A stretch of 45,672 bases of DNA from Amphimedon queenslandica (lineage: Eukaryota > Porifera > Demospongiae > Haplosclerida > Niphatidae), in NCBI RefSeq assembly GCF_000090795.2, contig NW_003546286.1, positions 1 to 45,672 on the forward strand. Reading direction: 5' to 3'. The notes under the pieces are model-generated. The model was given only the letters and a program-made list of their open reading frames with translations, searched no databases and was not told the origin of the DNA. The position numbers and the translations under genes are program-made. The stretch's first letter is position 1; each line of letters begins with the position of its first letter. Positions 1 through 10,961 of this stretch are shown one piece after another.

Positions 1-50
1 AAGTAGGACGAATATACCAGAACATCCAAGCAGGAGAGCTAAAAAATTTA

Positions 51-436
51 ATTTCAGTATAATTTATGCATGTGGTATGATTTCCTTTTTTTGTTGCCTC
101 TTGCTATTTAAGGAATGGTAATGAATTATGATTTTAGAGGTCAAATAGTTCAGTCACCCCATCCAGACCCCGTGCAATGCATGAACAAATCACAATTATC
201 TTATTTCAGTATAACTTATGCATGTGGTATGATTTTCCTCTTGTTGTCCCTTGCCGTGAATCTTAGAGGTCAGTCCCCAGGCCATCCTAGTCTCACTAGC
301 CAAACCATTCCCCAGCCTACAGTCATTTGGTGGACGTCCACCCCAATGATGACTGTATGTAGGTGGGAAGGGTCTGTCTTGCGAGACTACGGCCATCCAG
401 ACCCTGTGCAATGCATGAACAAATCACAATTACCTT
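51..436 (+). repeat. Tandem duplication of a ~150-bp segment; second copy carries a MITE
   Basis: Bases 51-202 and 203-436 are two diverged direct copies. Both begin ATTTCAGTATAA and end in a stretch containing GTGCAATGCATGAACAAATC. The second copy is longer because it carries the 103-bp element at 288-390, so the first copy serves as its empty site. No coding capacity is supported here; short open frames are by-products of the duplication. Confidence 0.8.
288..390. mobile_element. Foldback MITE with 8-bp target-site duplication
   Basis: The element starts TAGTCTCACTAGCC and ends GCGAGACTAC, and its two halves are near-perfect reverse complements meeting around GGTGGACGTCCACC. It is flanked by GGCCATCC at 280-287 and 391-398, an 8-bp target-site duplication. 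The termini match those of the 1.35-kb element at 43849-45200, so this is a short non-autonomous member of that family. An 8-bp duplication fits hAT-like transposases; the superfamily is inferred. Confidence 0.82.
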
Positions 437-881
437 AGCTTATAAACAAACACAACTGATAGCAATAGATACCTGTAAAAAATCTTCTTTTCTACATATA
501 GCTAGATCTAGCTCTACATGTAAATTACTAATGATACATGTAAATCTAGCGTAAAACTAGTACTAAAACTGATCATCTGCAAAAGGTATCATGCAACTTA
601 TAGATTTACATACCAATCCTGCTGGTTGTGAAAGAGCCAAGAGAGTTAAACATTTCTCTCGAAGCTTTGTGTATGTAGTATCTATGGGACAGTCTACTTA
701 AGCACAAACAGCGGAAGACAATGACCCAACAGGGGAAGCAATAACAGGGAGTTCTCTTTATGGACAATTTGATGCGGAGACTCGCGTGATAGGATGGGCC
801 CATCTGGGACGGGCCTTCCTTATTTCATCATTCTGTAAAATTCATAGCAGTCTAATCATCAACATAAAAAATTCAAAAGAA
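437..881. other. Non-coding stretch downstream of NUP133
   Basis: No supported gene or recognisable repeat family. It lies just past the NUP133 stop codon (minus strand), so part of it is probably NUP133 3' untranslated sequence. Confidence 0.5.
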
Positions 882-3800
882 TTAATGCTGGAGTTCAGTG
901 ACTCTTTCATAGCACAACTTGACACAATAGATCAATATAGCAGAACTATCCAGTCCTTTATCAACCAGCAACTGAGATGAGAGCAAGTCTTCAATTGCAG
1001 GCAACAACTGCTTAACATCAGCAACTAAAAAAAAGAGAAAGAAAATATATAATCAATAAGAGGAAAAGCTAGAGGGAACAGCATACAATTATGATGGCAT
1101 TCATTCATCAGCTTAAACATGAGTGATTCCTGAAGTTCCTCCATTATGTCTCCACTAGTATTGAACTCAGACCAACTAATAGTAATATTTTAATAATAGA
1201 ATAAAAGATTGATTGATTGCATGGAAGTTATGAGAGAACTTGCTTTGTTTGTAGTAACACATGACTCCAGATCAATACTTGTAACTGTCTTCTCTCTTCA
1301 CTCTCTGATTCCTATATTCGATACATTATACAACATAGATCTACATTATGCATCAGAATGATACTAACAAAGTTACAAATGTAACAACCTGTATCAAAGA
1401 TATAGCAAGCAAGTGTCTGTATAAAAAAACTCATGCTATAAAGCTTACAGGATAAGCAAGTAGAAGATAATTAAGTGCAAACATTGTGTACATTAGCTGA
1501 TTGTCTTCTCCTTCAAGAAACAACTATAAAACTCATTAATAATTATAATTAGATGGAAACATGGCAGACTTTAATGACATCTTCAGGAGGCAATGGAGGC
1601 AAATCATTAATATCCTTCACGCCTATTTTCTAAGTAATAAAAAGATCATTTAATGTAAGTGCATGAAAGTAACAAACTGACCTTTAGTGAATTTTCTGGT
1701 AGTTTCTCAGCATATTCAATCCTTTGTAACTCACAGTTGATCTCCTCCAACTCACCAGCAGTCTTTCCTGATGAGTGGCCCCCAGCAGCCAGCAGTGCAA
1801 GCTTACTGAGACTCAGTGCAGTCTAGTACCAGTAACTTAACAATATCCCATGCAGTAAATGACACACCTTCTTTCGTGATAAGAAAGCTTCCTCATTATC
1901 CGATACTCTTCTCAGTGACTCTGATGCCTATAAAACAATAAAGATAAATAAATAAATAAGGTGCATTGATTTTTGTTAGATGCATCAAAGTGGCTGATCA
2001 TTTCCACTAACTTCATTATACTTGTCAGTGGCTATTAGATGGAGCCACTGAAGCTCTGGATACTCATTAAGAAACTTGCTCAGTGACTCTGGGAACAAGT
2101 TAGTGAGCTCTATCAACTGCTTGATGTTCTCTAAAGCAATTACAATAATTGTATGTCTACAATATCATTATAACATGGGCTTACTATTATCAATATAATA
2201 ATGGAAGATAAACTCATCAAAACCTTTATCTTTAAAAACTTCCAGATAATTCCTGAGCAGCTCCGTATCCCCTTGTTCCTCAAATACTTGCAGTATCGTG
2301 GGAAAGTGCGACCACTCCTCTGCCAACTGTAGAGCCAAACCAACCCTACCTAGATTCACTGTAGTGCAGGACAATAACAAAATTAATGCAGTAAATGTAA
2401 ATTGTTTAAGCTTAGCACTTACAAGCCAAAAGAATGAAGTGATCTTTGTCTTTACTCAATGAATTTTGAACCTCTAGCACTCTATGCTCATTATCTTTAT
2501 GGTCCCTAAACAATGATTCATAATGCAAGAATGGCTTCATTATTTTACTTGATAGAGTCATAGAGATCAGATGATCCGGTGAACAGAATTGATGCGAGAT
2601 CAGAATAGACCGACCAGAACGATTCCTGATCAATATCACTGATTGGCTGATCATCACAAGTGGCCCATTGATCCAGCATTGAACTAAGCTAATAAATGTG
2701 TAACATACAAAAAAAAACAATCATGATCATAAATTATCATGCACTCACGAGCCTTCTCAATAGATCCAACATCTCTTCACAGGCTAATAAGAGAGAGGAA
2801 TAAAATCCCTAATGCAGATACAGTTATGTCTCACCAGTCCATGGTATAAATTCAGTATGATAGACCCTTCGAATTGGCCTACTGCTAGTATATAAATCAA
2901 CATGGCTTATACGATACTGTATAGCACTACTTAACATGGACTGAAATAAAGTATTAAAACAAAAAAATAAAATATTACAAGGACTATTACTGTTAACATT
3001 ACTTTTATAGTGAATGCTATTCTAGTGACACCAACCATATCTCCATCAGCACTGAAAGACTCGCATGATTGTATCAGTGGAGGAAATATCTCATCAATCA
3101 GTGAAACCTACATATAACGAGTTTTATCTTTAGAATCACATTAGAGACTCGAATTTCATTCTTTACTTGGCTATAGAATACATCTTGTGTGGTTAGTCCT
3201 GGACGTATTTGTGATAATGGGGAGCGCTTTTGAACAACAATCTTAGCAGCTTCTTCAACATCTCTACAATAATAATAAAAATGAATAATCCTGCACTCTC
3301 TCACTTATTCTGGTTTTCCCTCAGTGCAATGCTGGCTGCAATCTTCTCTGAATTCTCACACAAAACATTACGAGTTAGCAACACTGACCCTCTGAGAGTG
3401 ACACAAGTCAACTGCAAATAAAATAATAAATAACACGTTATGCATCAGGGCTTCCCACAAAATTTTGGCTTATCAAGTTGCTCAAAAATTAGACTAAAGT
3501 CCCTGTACTATTAGTAACGCGGGTAGCGTTACTAAGTAGGATTCACCCCCAAACAAAATGGCTGCCACTACTTTTGCAGCCTTGCTATACCGGGAAAACA
3601 AGCTCCTATGCTTACCAGACTTCTTAGAGGACCTTATCTTGACCAGAGGACTCCAATGGTACAGCTAGCGTGGCTCTAGACCTTGTCTAAGTGAAAAGTC
3701 AAAAATCGGCGAACCAGCCGTTTTGTTCAGCAACCTTTTTTCATCTTCATCATCAAGTTAGTCCTGTCAATCCAATTGTCGGTCTTTATCTCAATCTTGG

Positions 3801-6660
3801 CTCATAATAGAAGGCTAATTCTTACACCATTCTACTCCAATAGGGTATGCGCAGGTCCTTGTCCCCTAGAATCATTCTCCAAGAAAGAAGAAGTGATACT
3901 GTGACTGTTGGGTCTTACCAACTTACCTCATGCCACCATTTTGTTAATTATAGAAGCATGTGCTCCAAAATTTGGGCGTCGCACATGCTCAGATCTCAGA
4001 ACTGGGAAAAGCAAGCAATTTTCTTACCTAGCTAAGGCTGGCTATGCTTGGAATCAATTACTTAGTGGAGGTTTCCAACTATGAAAAGGCATTAATCTTG
4101 CATATTATTCTTTTATCAAGTGTGTAATGAATTATTTTATTAAAAAAAAAGCAATCAAATTGATGAATAATGCAACAATAATATGAATTTGACAACAGGC
4201 CAGAATAGCTACAGGATTGCAGGGAAGATGGAGCTTTTTGAACAAGGACTCTGTCAAGACTATAGCATTAATTTCACTTATCATCATTATAGTAAATAGT
4301 CCTTCACCATATCTATTCAATCAGAGCTGTCTCTCAATCTCATATGCTGTAAAGTCATAACAATGATAATAATGATTAAGAAAATTATTGTTTGTGTAAA
4401 ATCAACAAGTATCACAATTGTAACTGAAGAAATATTATAAATATTATAAAAAAATCAACACAAACAAGAACATAAAAAATTAAAAAAACAAGACAAGTAG
4501 GATTCTGAACAACCAACGAAAATACAAAATGAAAATCCTACTCTCGTGACACAAATTCTACTCTACATTGCAAGGTGATCCGTAATTCTTACATAATAAC
4601 ATTAAAAGTACAATATAGAGTAGAATTTGTCACGAGAGTAGGATTTTCATTTCATATTTTTGTTGGTTGTTCGGAATCCTACTTGTCTTGTTTTTTAAAT
4701 TTTTTAGTACAGGGACTTTCACCCGATTTTTGAGTAACTTTAAAAATTCGTAAAAAATCTGAATTCAATCGGAATCAGCTCAAACTTGCTACACGACATA
4801 AGAACATGTATATGTATCAGAAAATATTATAAAAATAGAGAATTCTCTCCTAGTCATTTTTGGCAAAATTCGGCCAATGACCCTGTACTTTAAAAAATTT
4901 AAAAAAACAAGATGAAGTAAGATTCCGAACGACCAACGAAAATACGAAATGAAAATGCTACTTGTGACGCAAATTCTACTCTACATTGTACTTTTAATGT
5001 TATTATGTAAGAATTACGGATCACTTTGCAATGTAGAGTAGAATTTGCGTCACGAATACGAAATGAAAATGCTACTTGTGACGCAAATTCTACTCTACAT
5101 TGTACTTTTAATGTTATTATGTAAGAATTACGGATCACTTTGCAATGTAGAGTAGAATTTGCGTCACGAGTAGGATTTTCATTTCGTATTTTCGTTGGTC
5201 ATTCGGAATCCTACTTCATCTAGTTTTTTTAAATTTTTTATGTTTACTAAAGTACAGGGTATTTTGACAAAAATGACTAGAAGAGAATTCTTGATTTTAT
5301 AATTTTTTTCTGATACATATACATGCCCTTACGTTGTGCATCAACTTTGAGTCGATTCCGATCAAACTTGGATTTTTTATGAATTTTTAAAGTCACTCCA
5401 AATGCCATGTACTGTATTGTAGTGCTTGTCAGCTCATGAAGCTCATGCTGTTTAGCTCACTTAGCATGCTTTGTGGGAAACCCTGCATGAATACAGTGGA
5501 ATGGGGCAAACAAAGTAATTAATATTTTAATATTAATATTATGTGTGTGTGCATGTGAAGAAATTACAAGATTAAGCAGCTCCATATCAATGAGGAATTG
5601 AATAAGTTTGCGGTGAGCTTTCTGCTTATCTTGGAGCTGATTAAGTATTATTAGTGAATAGGAACCAAGGGTATCTAAAAACACATTAAATAATAAAAAT
5701 ATAATATAATAATAGATAAATATAATATAATAAAAAAATATAATCAATTTTAATCTTCACTATACTACATACTTCATGCATGTACTATAGGAATTCCAAT
5801 TCCATACTTACCTGTCTTGTTCCATCTTGGATCAGAGGCCGGTACATCATTAAGAATCATTTCACTGAGTCTAATCGAGCATACATCACCAGCCGTATTG
5901 ACACCACCTGCAAACGAACTAACTGGAAACAGCTGAGAGCATAAATCAACTGCTTCAGCCTATAATAACAGGAGGGAGCGTGGAGGAGAGAGACAAAGAG
6001 AATATGAAAGAACTAGGATCGTAGATACTGCTAGTCTGCTACCATGTTGTTTCCTAGATAGAGTAGAAAAGCTTGTTGGAGCTGCTCTGTTTCTGTCTCC
6101 ATTCCATCAGTAGGTACTCCTCCAGTGCTAGCAGTTAGTAGTTGCTGTAGTGTCTGGCCACTTGTGACATATGTACTCCTAATAAATAAGAAATAGAGGA
6201 TCACATCACATATGTACTCTTAATGATATATTATAGCAATAAGTGACAGAGGATCACATCACATATGTACATGTACATGTACATGTACTCCTAATTGAGT
6301 AACAGGAGAGACAAAGGATCATATCTCATGTACTTAATTTTCTTAGGAGGTGAAGCTGATGGCGTTGGAGGGAAGGCAGAGAGAGATATGACTCCGTGTT
6401 GTTTAGTAAAGAATAATACGTCTCCTTCAAATATGCCTAGAGAGAGAGAGAAAGGATTGTTCTTTCATTAAGGTTGGCAGTTGAAGTACATTGACCTAAC
6501 CTGATCCTAGAATGAGATTTGGTTCAGGAAATGAGATCTTCTGAGCGTTATTAACATTACTCAAATGAGAGCCTACACCAAAAATAAAATAAATTTAAAA
6601 AAAATTAATGTACAATGTAATCTCCTTGATATCAATCACTCCTCTAACACATTGCTTGAA

Positions 6661-6692
<32 letters not shown>

Positions 6693-9591
6693 GTTATAGG
6701 TACAGTGTATTGGTATTATGAGGTTTCCAGTGTATACAGACAATTGTGGTGATGAATGAGATCCTTCCATTGAGACATCAAGCAATACTGGCTCAGTATC
6801 ATCCTATATAGAGGTACATGTATAAACCAAGTTAACCAACCATATGTATGTAAGCATTATCAAAATTAAACATTTTTATAATTACTATTACTTTCACTTT
6901 GTCAAAATAGTTTAAAAATTCATAAAAAATTCAATTTTAATTGAAATCAGCTCAAACTTGCTACACAACATAAGAACACGTATATGCATGAGAAAAAATT
7001 ATAAAAATGGAGAATTATCTCCATGTCATTTTTGGTGAAATTTGGCCAAGTACCCTGTACTATAGTACAGGGACTTTGGCCTGATTTTTGAGTAATGTAA
7101 AACACTATTACATGTATAACCATTATCATTACTATTACACTAAGTATTACACTACTATACTACATGCAGTCTTGCTGGTACATGTACATGTATACTCACC
7201 TGATGCTCATTGGTCAGTGATAGCTGAATTATACTAGTGCATGAGTATGGTGGAGACTCCATGTACAGTGGCAATACAGCAATACCATACAGTACCACTG
7301 ATGAATCCATTGATGCTCCAAATAATATCATGAGCCCTTCACTAGAGAGATGATGACAATCAGAGACATTTTTATTATTTAATTGTGTGCTTGCTTACCA
7401 GGTTGCTTGCATGTCTAATAGCCACATCTTACGTAAGTGAGAATTAACCTGAAATTAACGTAATTGCATGATAGTGAATTATAATGTACAAGTAAATAAA
7501 TATAGTATATGTACAGAATACATGTACATTTACATGTATGTGTGAATACCCATTTAAGGTCCTGGAAGTCAGCTTTGATCATTGACAACACATCAAAGTC
7601 TAGGAGCATCATCTTCATTAAAAATTAAAAAATTAAAAAAATGCAATAAAATGTGATCATTCTTTTACATTTTGCTTACCTGGTCCATTTCAAGTGAAGA
7701 ATAAACCTTCCAGCATTGAAGATGTGCTGACGTCAATACAAATAATATACTATACAAAATAAGAATGGACTGCTAATAATTCCAATAGAATGGTATACAT
7801 ATGTTCAATTGTCCATGTTACATAAATTAAAACCTACTCGTATGATTGCTCACTAACATTCCATGTAACCATTTTAACTGAACTCTACAAATGAAAATTA
7901 TAATCAAATATTAGATAGGCCAAGAAATAAATGCAATAATGCAAGAAAATGGCATTAAATTGCTATACTAACATTAGTTAGACCTTTGGTCCCTCCGCCA
8001 AAGAAGAGAGAAGAGAGTCTCTTACCAAATCCAGAGAAAGCGTGGCTTTGGTGACCAACTGGGATCACAGTGATCAATGGCTAATGGATAACAAAATGTA
8101 ACAATAATTGGAAACTAGTCTACTACAGTTTTATGAGAGATACATGTACTCCAGATGGAATAAATGTACAATTTATGCACATTATTAAAGCTTAAAAATA
8201 ACAGCATTAAATCTTATACCTGTGACACTGAAGTATTTATTAAAAGTAAGGATCCTGAAGCAGTGAGCAACACATATCCATCGGAGCCCTATATAATAAT
8301 AAAAAAGAGAGAGGGTTAAGAATCCTCTTTCCTTCTTCTTCTTCTCTCTCACTTGAAGTTTCCTCACAGAATGTACAGTGTCGCTGCTCAGCTCTAGTTT
8401 CAAGCTAAAGTCAGGACTCTCATGAAGGATGTTCTTCCAAAACGACGCAATACCTTCAGGCGAAACGGCTAGTACTTGCCTAAGAAATAACAAAATAAGT
8501 ATTTCATGTACATGCACATGTACTGTATTAAATGCATTTACTGCACATGTATGTACATGTATATATTGTGCATCTTTGTTTGTAGAATTGTAGATACATG
8601 GTTGCATCTGCACAGGTAAGTGCCTTCATTTGGCAATTGCTTTATAAGTACATGTACATGTATTTACATGTACATATACAACAATTAAAGTAATGCTACA
8701 CAATAGTAACATGTTATACATTTACTACATGTACATGTGTACATACGTGCTGGATGGTGTATGAGGGAATGCTGAGTGAATATCAATCAGTGATGAGTTC
8801 CATTGTAAAGCAGTAGGAGACAGAGAGAGCTGATGAGAGACACCCGACTATACAAAATAACATAAACGATTAAAGATTTTAATGATTCATAATGATTTTA
8901 ATGATTCATGATTTTAAATAAATAATCAAGAGAGGTTGGCTGAGCTGCTCACTGGTCCTTGATCTAATGACTGTCTCCAGAGGTAAGCTCTCTTTTGAGT
9001 AACAAATACAACCCAACCAGATCCATGGAGTCCAATCAGTCCACTTGATAAAACTAGTAGAAAACAAACTAACAGGACTGCTTGCATAGGGACAATAACT
9101 TTATTAAACTATACATGTTTTTGAATAACAAACAATTGTATTGTCAAAGCTTCAGTGAGCCAAAATGCTTATAACTTGAAAGTTATTTGTCGGGAATAGC
9201 TCAAACTTTCCGAGGCTACATAGCACACAGACATCAATGTGTATGAGAAAATGTAACAATGGCTACCGTTAAAAATGACCATAGCTTAATAAAATTAATT
9301 GTTAAGCCACACCCACAAACACAATTATATACCATTTCCTGGTGTGACGAGTTCCTCCTGTACTTTGACTGGGACTGGCCAGTTCTTTGCTCTTAAGGAA
9401 TAGGTGTCTGAATCTTCCAACACCTCCTCTGAATGCGTGAATACCCTACAACACAAGCACACATTGTTAAAGCACTCAAACTATAATCCTTACTGTACTG
9501 GGCCCCTCTGACTAGTCTGCATACCCCTAAAGCTCTGATTAGGAGTACCAACAAGTGATGGAATCTGTCTGTGCTTCCCGATCCCCGCCAT
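882..9591 (-). CDS. NUP133: Nucleoporin Nup133 (Y-complex scaffold), 34 exons
   Basis: Structural subunit of the Nup107-160 (Y) complex of the nuclear pore. Exons on the minus strand: 9591-9494, 9445-9333, 9053-8953, 8847-8747, 8479-8353, 8288-8220, 8080-7973, 7884-7838, 7749-7680, 7612-7550, 7448-7399, 7341-7200, 6803-6704, 6572-6501, 6436-6334, 6178-6043, 5959-5812, 5674-5568, 3411-3305, 3263-3149, 3107-3003, 2940-2835, 2783-2749, 2688-2549, 2505-2423, 2358-2185, 2130-2012, 1927-1868, 1822-1682, 1629-1561, 1523-1449, 1311-1259, 1175-1087, 1024-882. All join in phase to 1122 aa (human about 1156). Landmarks matching the vertebrate protein in order: HSTQ-like TPSSTQVLAV, the ALPS membrane-sensing loop AFSGFGKRLSSLFFG (residues about 217-231), VPASDPRWNK, LIILNQLQDKQKAH, FIPWT, LQLAEEW, PELQWLH. 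An N-terminal beta-propeller is followed by an alpha-helical stack. The start ATG was chosen because the exon ends in the phase required by exon 2. It shares a 94-bp promoter gap with PAXX. One intron is only 43 bp (2506-2548). Confidence 0.95.
3440..4090. other. Unclassified sequence in the large NUP133 intron
   Basis: Part of the 2.16-kb intron between 3411 and 5568. It starts with a fragment of the dispersed TIR element (AAAGTCCCTGTACT near 3497), directly followed by a short hairpin, TAGTAACGCGGGTAGCGTTACTA at about 3511-3533. The rest is unique-looking and shows no convincing reading frame. Confidence 0.4.
4491..4689. mobile_element. ~200-bp palindromic MITE (GTAGGATTC family), copy 1
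   Basis: The left arm AAGACAAGTAGGATTC and right arm GAATCCTACTTGTCTT are inverted repeats, and complementarity continues almost to the centre (CGTGACACAAATTCTACTC against GAGTAGAATTTGTCACG). It sits in the NUP133 intron, and no protein is encoded. Related fragments occur at 4893-5235, at 19570-19625 and near 22808. Confidence 0.8.
4707..4893. mobile_element. Dispersed ~180-bp TIR element (AGTACAGGG family)
   Basis: It begins AGTACAGGGACTTT and ends GACCCTGTACT, giving imperfect terminal inverted repeats. The interior carries the family signature CAGCTCAAACTTGCTAC and TATGTATCAGAAAAT. The same unit recurs at 5250-5412, 6890-7100, 15836-16432, 18742-18910 and 31925-32428, and is the apparent parent of the satellite at 40250-41806. 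Confidence 0.78.
4893..5235. mobile_element. Palindromic MITE copy 2 with an internal 114-bp tandem duplication
   Basis: Same family as 4491-4689 (arms GAAGTAAGATTCCGAAC and TTCGGAATCCTACTTC). The block beginning AATACGAAATGAAAATGC occurs at 4941 and again at 5055, so a palindromic core of 114 bp has been duplicated in tandem within the element. Confidence 0.78.
5250..5412. mobile_element. Dispersed ~180-bp TIR element, reverse orientation
   Basis: It begins AGTACAGGGTATTTTG and ends CCATGTACT. The interior contains TCTGATACATATACATGC and GATTCCGATCAAACTTGG, the reverse complement of the family signature. It lies in the NUP133 large intron. Confidence 0.72.
6661..6694. repeat. (GT)n microsatellite
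   Basis: Uninterrupted GT dinucleotides with one GC interruption, in a NUP133 intron immediately downstream of the exon at 6704-6803. Confidence 0.95.
6890..7100. mobile_element. Dispersed ~180-bp TIR element plus start of a second unit
   Basis: Contains CAGCTCAAACTTGCTACAC, then CCCTGTACTATAGTACAGGG at about 7051-7070, the palindromic junction formed when two units abut, followed by a truncated second unit. It is located in a NUP133 intron. Confidence 0.7.
9120..9300. repeat. Degenerate relative of the TIR element / satellite unit
   Basis: Contains ATAGCTCAAACTTTCCGAGG, CATCAATGTGTATGAG and AAAATGTAAC. These are closer to the first unit of the 177-bp satellite (40250-41806) than to the other dispersed copies. 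It lies in the intron between NUP133 exons 2 and 3. Confidence 0.5.
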
Positions 9592-9685
9592 GATGATGAT
9601 GTAACACGGGATCGGTCACCTCCGTTCACGTATCTGTCATGGCTGCTTACTGCTAGCTGAGACTCTCTGCGGGGCACTGAAGAAA
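9592..9685. promoter_or_regulatory. Bidirectional promoter region NUP133/PAXX
   Basis: Only 94 bp separate the divergent start codons at 9591 (minus) and 9686 (plus), so both transcription starts must lie within or very near this interval. No TATA box is obvious. Confidence 0.65.
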
Positions 9686-10732
9686 ATGAGCAGTTCATTG
9701 AAGCATCCAGGAAGCAAACTGGATATACTCAGGAAAGCTTCTCCATATATATGCTACTGTACAGTAGAGAATGAGCAATGGATTGTACGGTGAGTGTTTG
9801 GGTGTGGCTGTGGGTGGAGCTAATAAGGGGGTGGGGCTGCCTGTGGAGAATGAATAAATGCACAATTATTATATAAGTATTAATTATTTACAGTTTAACA
9901 GATGGTACTAGTGTATGGAAGAGCTCCGATTCACTCATAAATGATCTTGTAAGAACGAAGCATAATGTACAAGTTGCATATTACTCCACTCTCTCCCTCT
10001 CTCCCTCTCCCTTCCTCTATTCTTTTAAAAGAAAATAACTATGAAAGAATTAAGGTAACAATATGTGAGATATAATTGCACCTGCATCAATTCCTTCATT
10101 CATCACAGAGACTATCTACAAGATGGTTCGATTGTTAACGTCTCTGTGACCTCATCCTCTTCACTATTGCTTGTATTGTCCTCCGGAGGTAGGAAAATTG
10201 ACATTGAACTCAATAAACTACCAGCGAATGACAACAGGGAAGAACTAAAGAGTTTAGTATTTAAACTGTTTGATAGGATCACATTATTAGAGGAAGATCT
10301 CAAAGGTATTTACATGTACATGTACACTATAAAAAAATAGTGTCATATTTTATTTGCTATAAATAGATACAAAGATACAGCTTGAGGAAGCAAAGGTAAT
10401 AATAATAATAATAGTATTAAAATGTACCAGGTTTATGGATTGCATCTTAGTTAGTATAAACTGGAGCTTTTTGCTTAATCTTTCACTCTCCATTAGAAAT
10501 CCACTCATCGTGGTCTCTATGTCCCGCCCTCCTCAACAGATCTGGGCGGTATATCCTCTACCAGCAGTGGCAGAACAAATAAACTGCTCAAACCAGCTGG
10601 ACACAGTCTCATTAATCCTAGCACTAAGAAGTAACATTGTCTAGTATTAAATAGCTATAGTCACTTTATACTGCTTTCATTCATAGGAGGAAAGCAGCAA
10701 GTGGTGTTGTGTTTGGTGATGATGATGACTAA
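9686..10732 (+). CDS. PAXX: PAXX, non-homologous end-joining factor (XRCC4 superfamily)
   Basis: PAXX is a nuclear paralogue of XRCC4 and XLF that binds Ku and stabilises the end-joining machinery. Exons: 9686-9789, 9894-9948, 10032-10054, 10109-10305, 10367-10395, 10497-10630, 10687-10732; all phases join, giving 195 aa (human 204). The N-terminal head carries ICYC (residues 22-25; human VCYC), then LTDGTSVWKSSDSL, which aligns with human VTDAAELWSTCFTPDSL. A hydrophobic strand LLLVLSSGGRKIDIELNKL leads into a predicted coiled coil (SLVFKLFDRITLLEEDLK). The tail has GHSLINPSTK and SGVVFGDDDD, matching the human Ku-binding tail ESLINPGFK...GGVDFDET; the key V-x-F spacing is kept (V188, F190). 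The start ATG was preferred over a later one (9773) because it supplies the YICYC strand. It is convergent with BROX (229 bp between stops). Confidence 0.9.
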
Positions 10733-10961
10733 CTACTAAACTCTGCATGTACATGTACATTTTCTCTTCATTAAAATTACATTATCTGTCACGTTTTAAA
10801 GTTAAACAATATGCAATTTATCAATTAATTTATTGACACAATAGAGACAATATACATTACAGAGACACATAAATTATTATTACATGCGAAAAGGGTGAGG
10901 CCTTGGCCACAGTAACTGTAGGGATCACTACACAATGTCAATTTGTGATAATATTTAGTTA
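10733..10961. other. Convergent 3' regions of PAXX and BROX
   Basis: A 229-bp gap between two stop codons. TTTATT at about 10828 gives AATAAA on the minus strand and could be the BROX polyadenylation signal. A TACATGTACAT motif lies at about 10747. Confidence 0.5.

Noticed and set aside
786-980. Plus-strand 64-aa open frame over the NUP133 3' end
   Set aside because: It overlaps the terminal NUP133 exon on the opposite strand, where the minus-strand frame continues the protein in phase.
2412-2720. Minus-strand 102-aa open frame taken as one exon
   Set aside because: Only its last part is coding in that frame. The upstream half is read in another frame (FWSVYSDLASIL) and joined by a 43-bp intron.
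4899-5138. 79-aa minus-strand frame with an internal repeat (VEFASQVAFSFRI)
   Set aside because: Produced by the 114-bp duplication in the palindromic MITE; the peptide repeat mirrors the DNA repeat and no homologue is known.
9393-9698. Minus-strand frame starting MNCSFSSVPRR as the NUP133 start
   Set aside because: It ends in the wrong phase for exon 2. The ATG at 9591 with the donor at 9493 joins in phase and keeps the NWPVPVKVQEE match; the upstream ATG overlaps PAXX exon 1.
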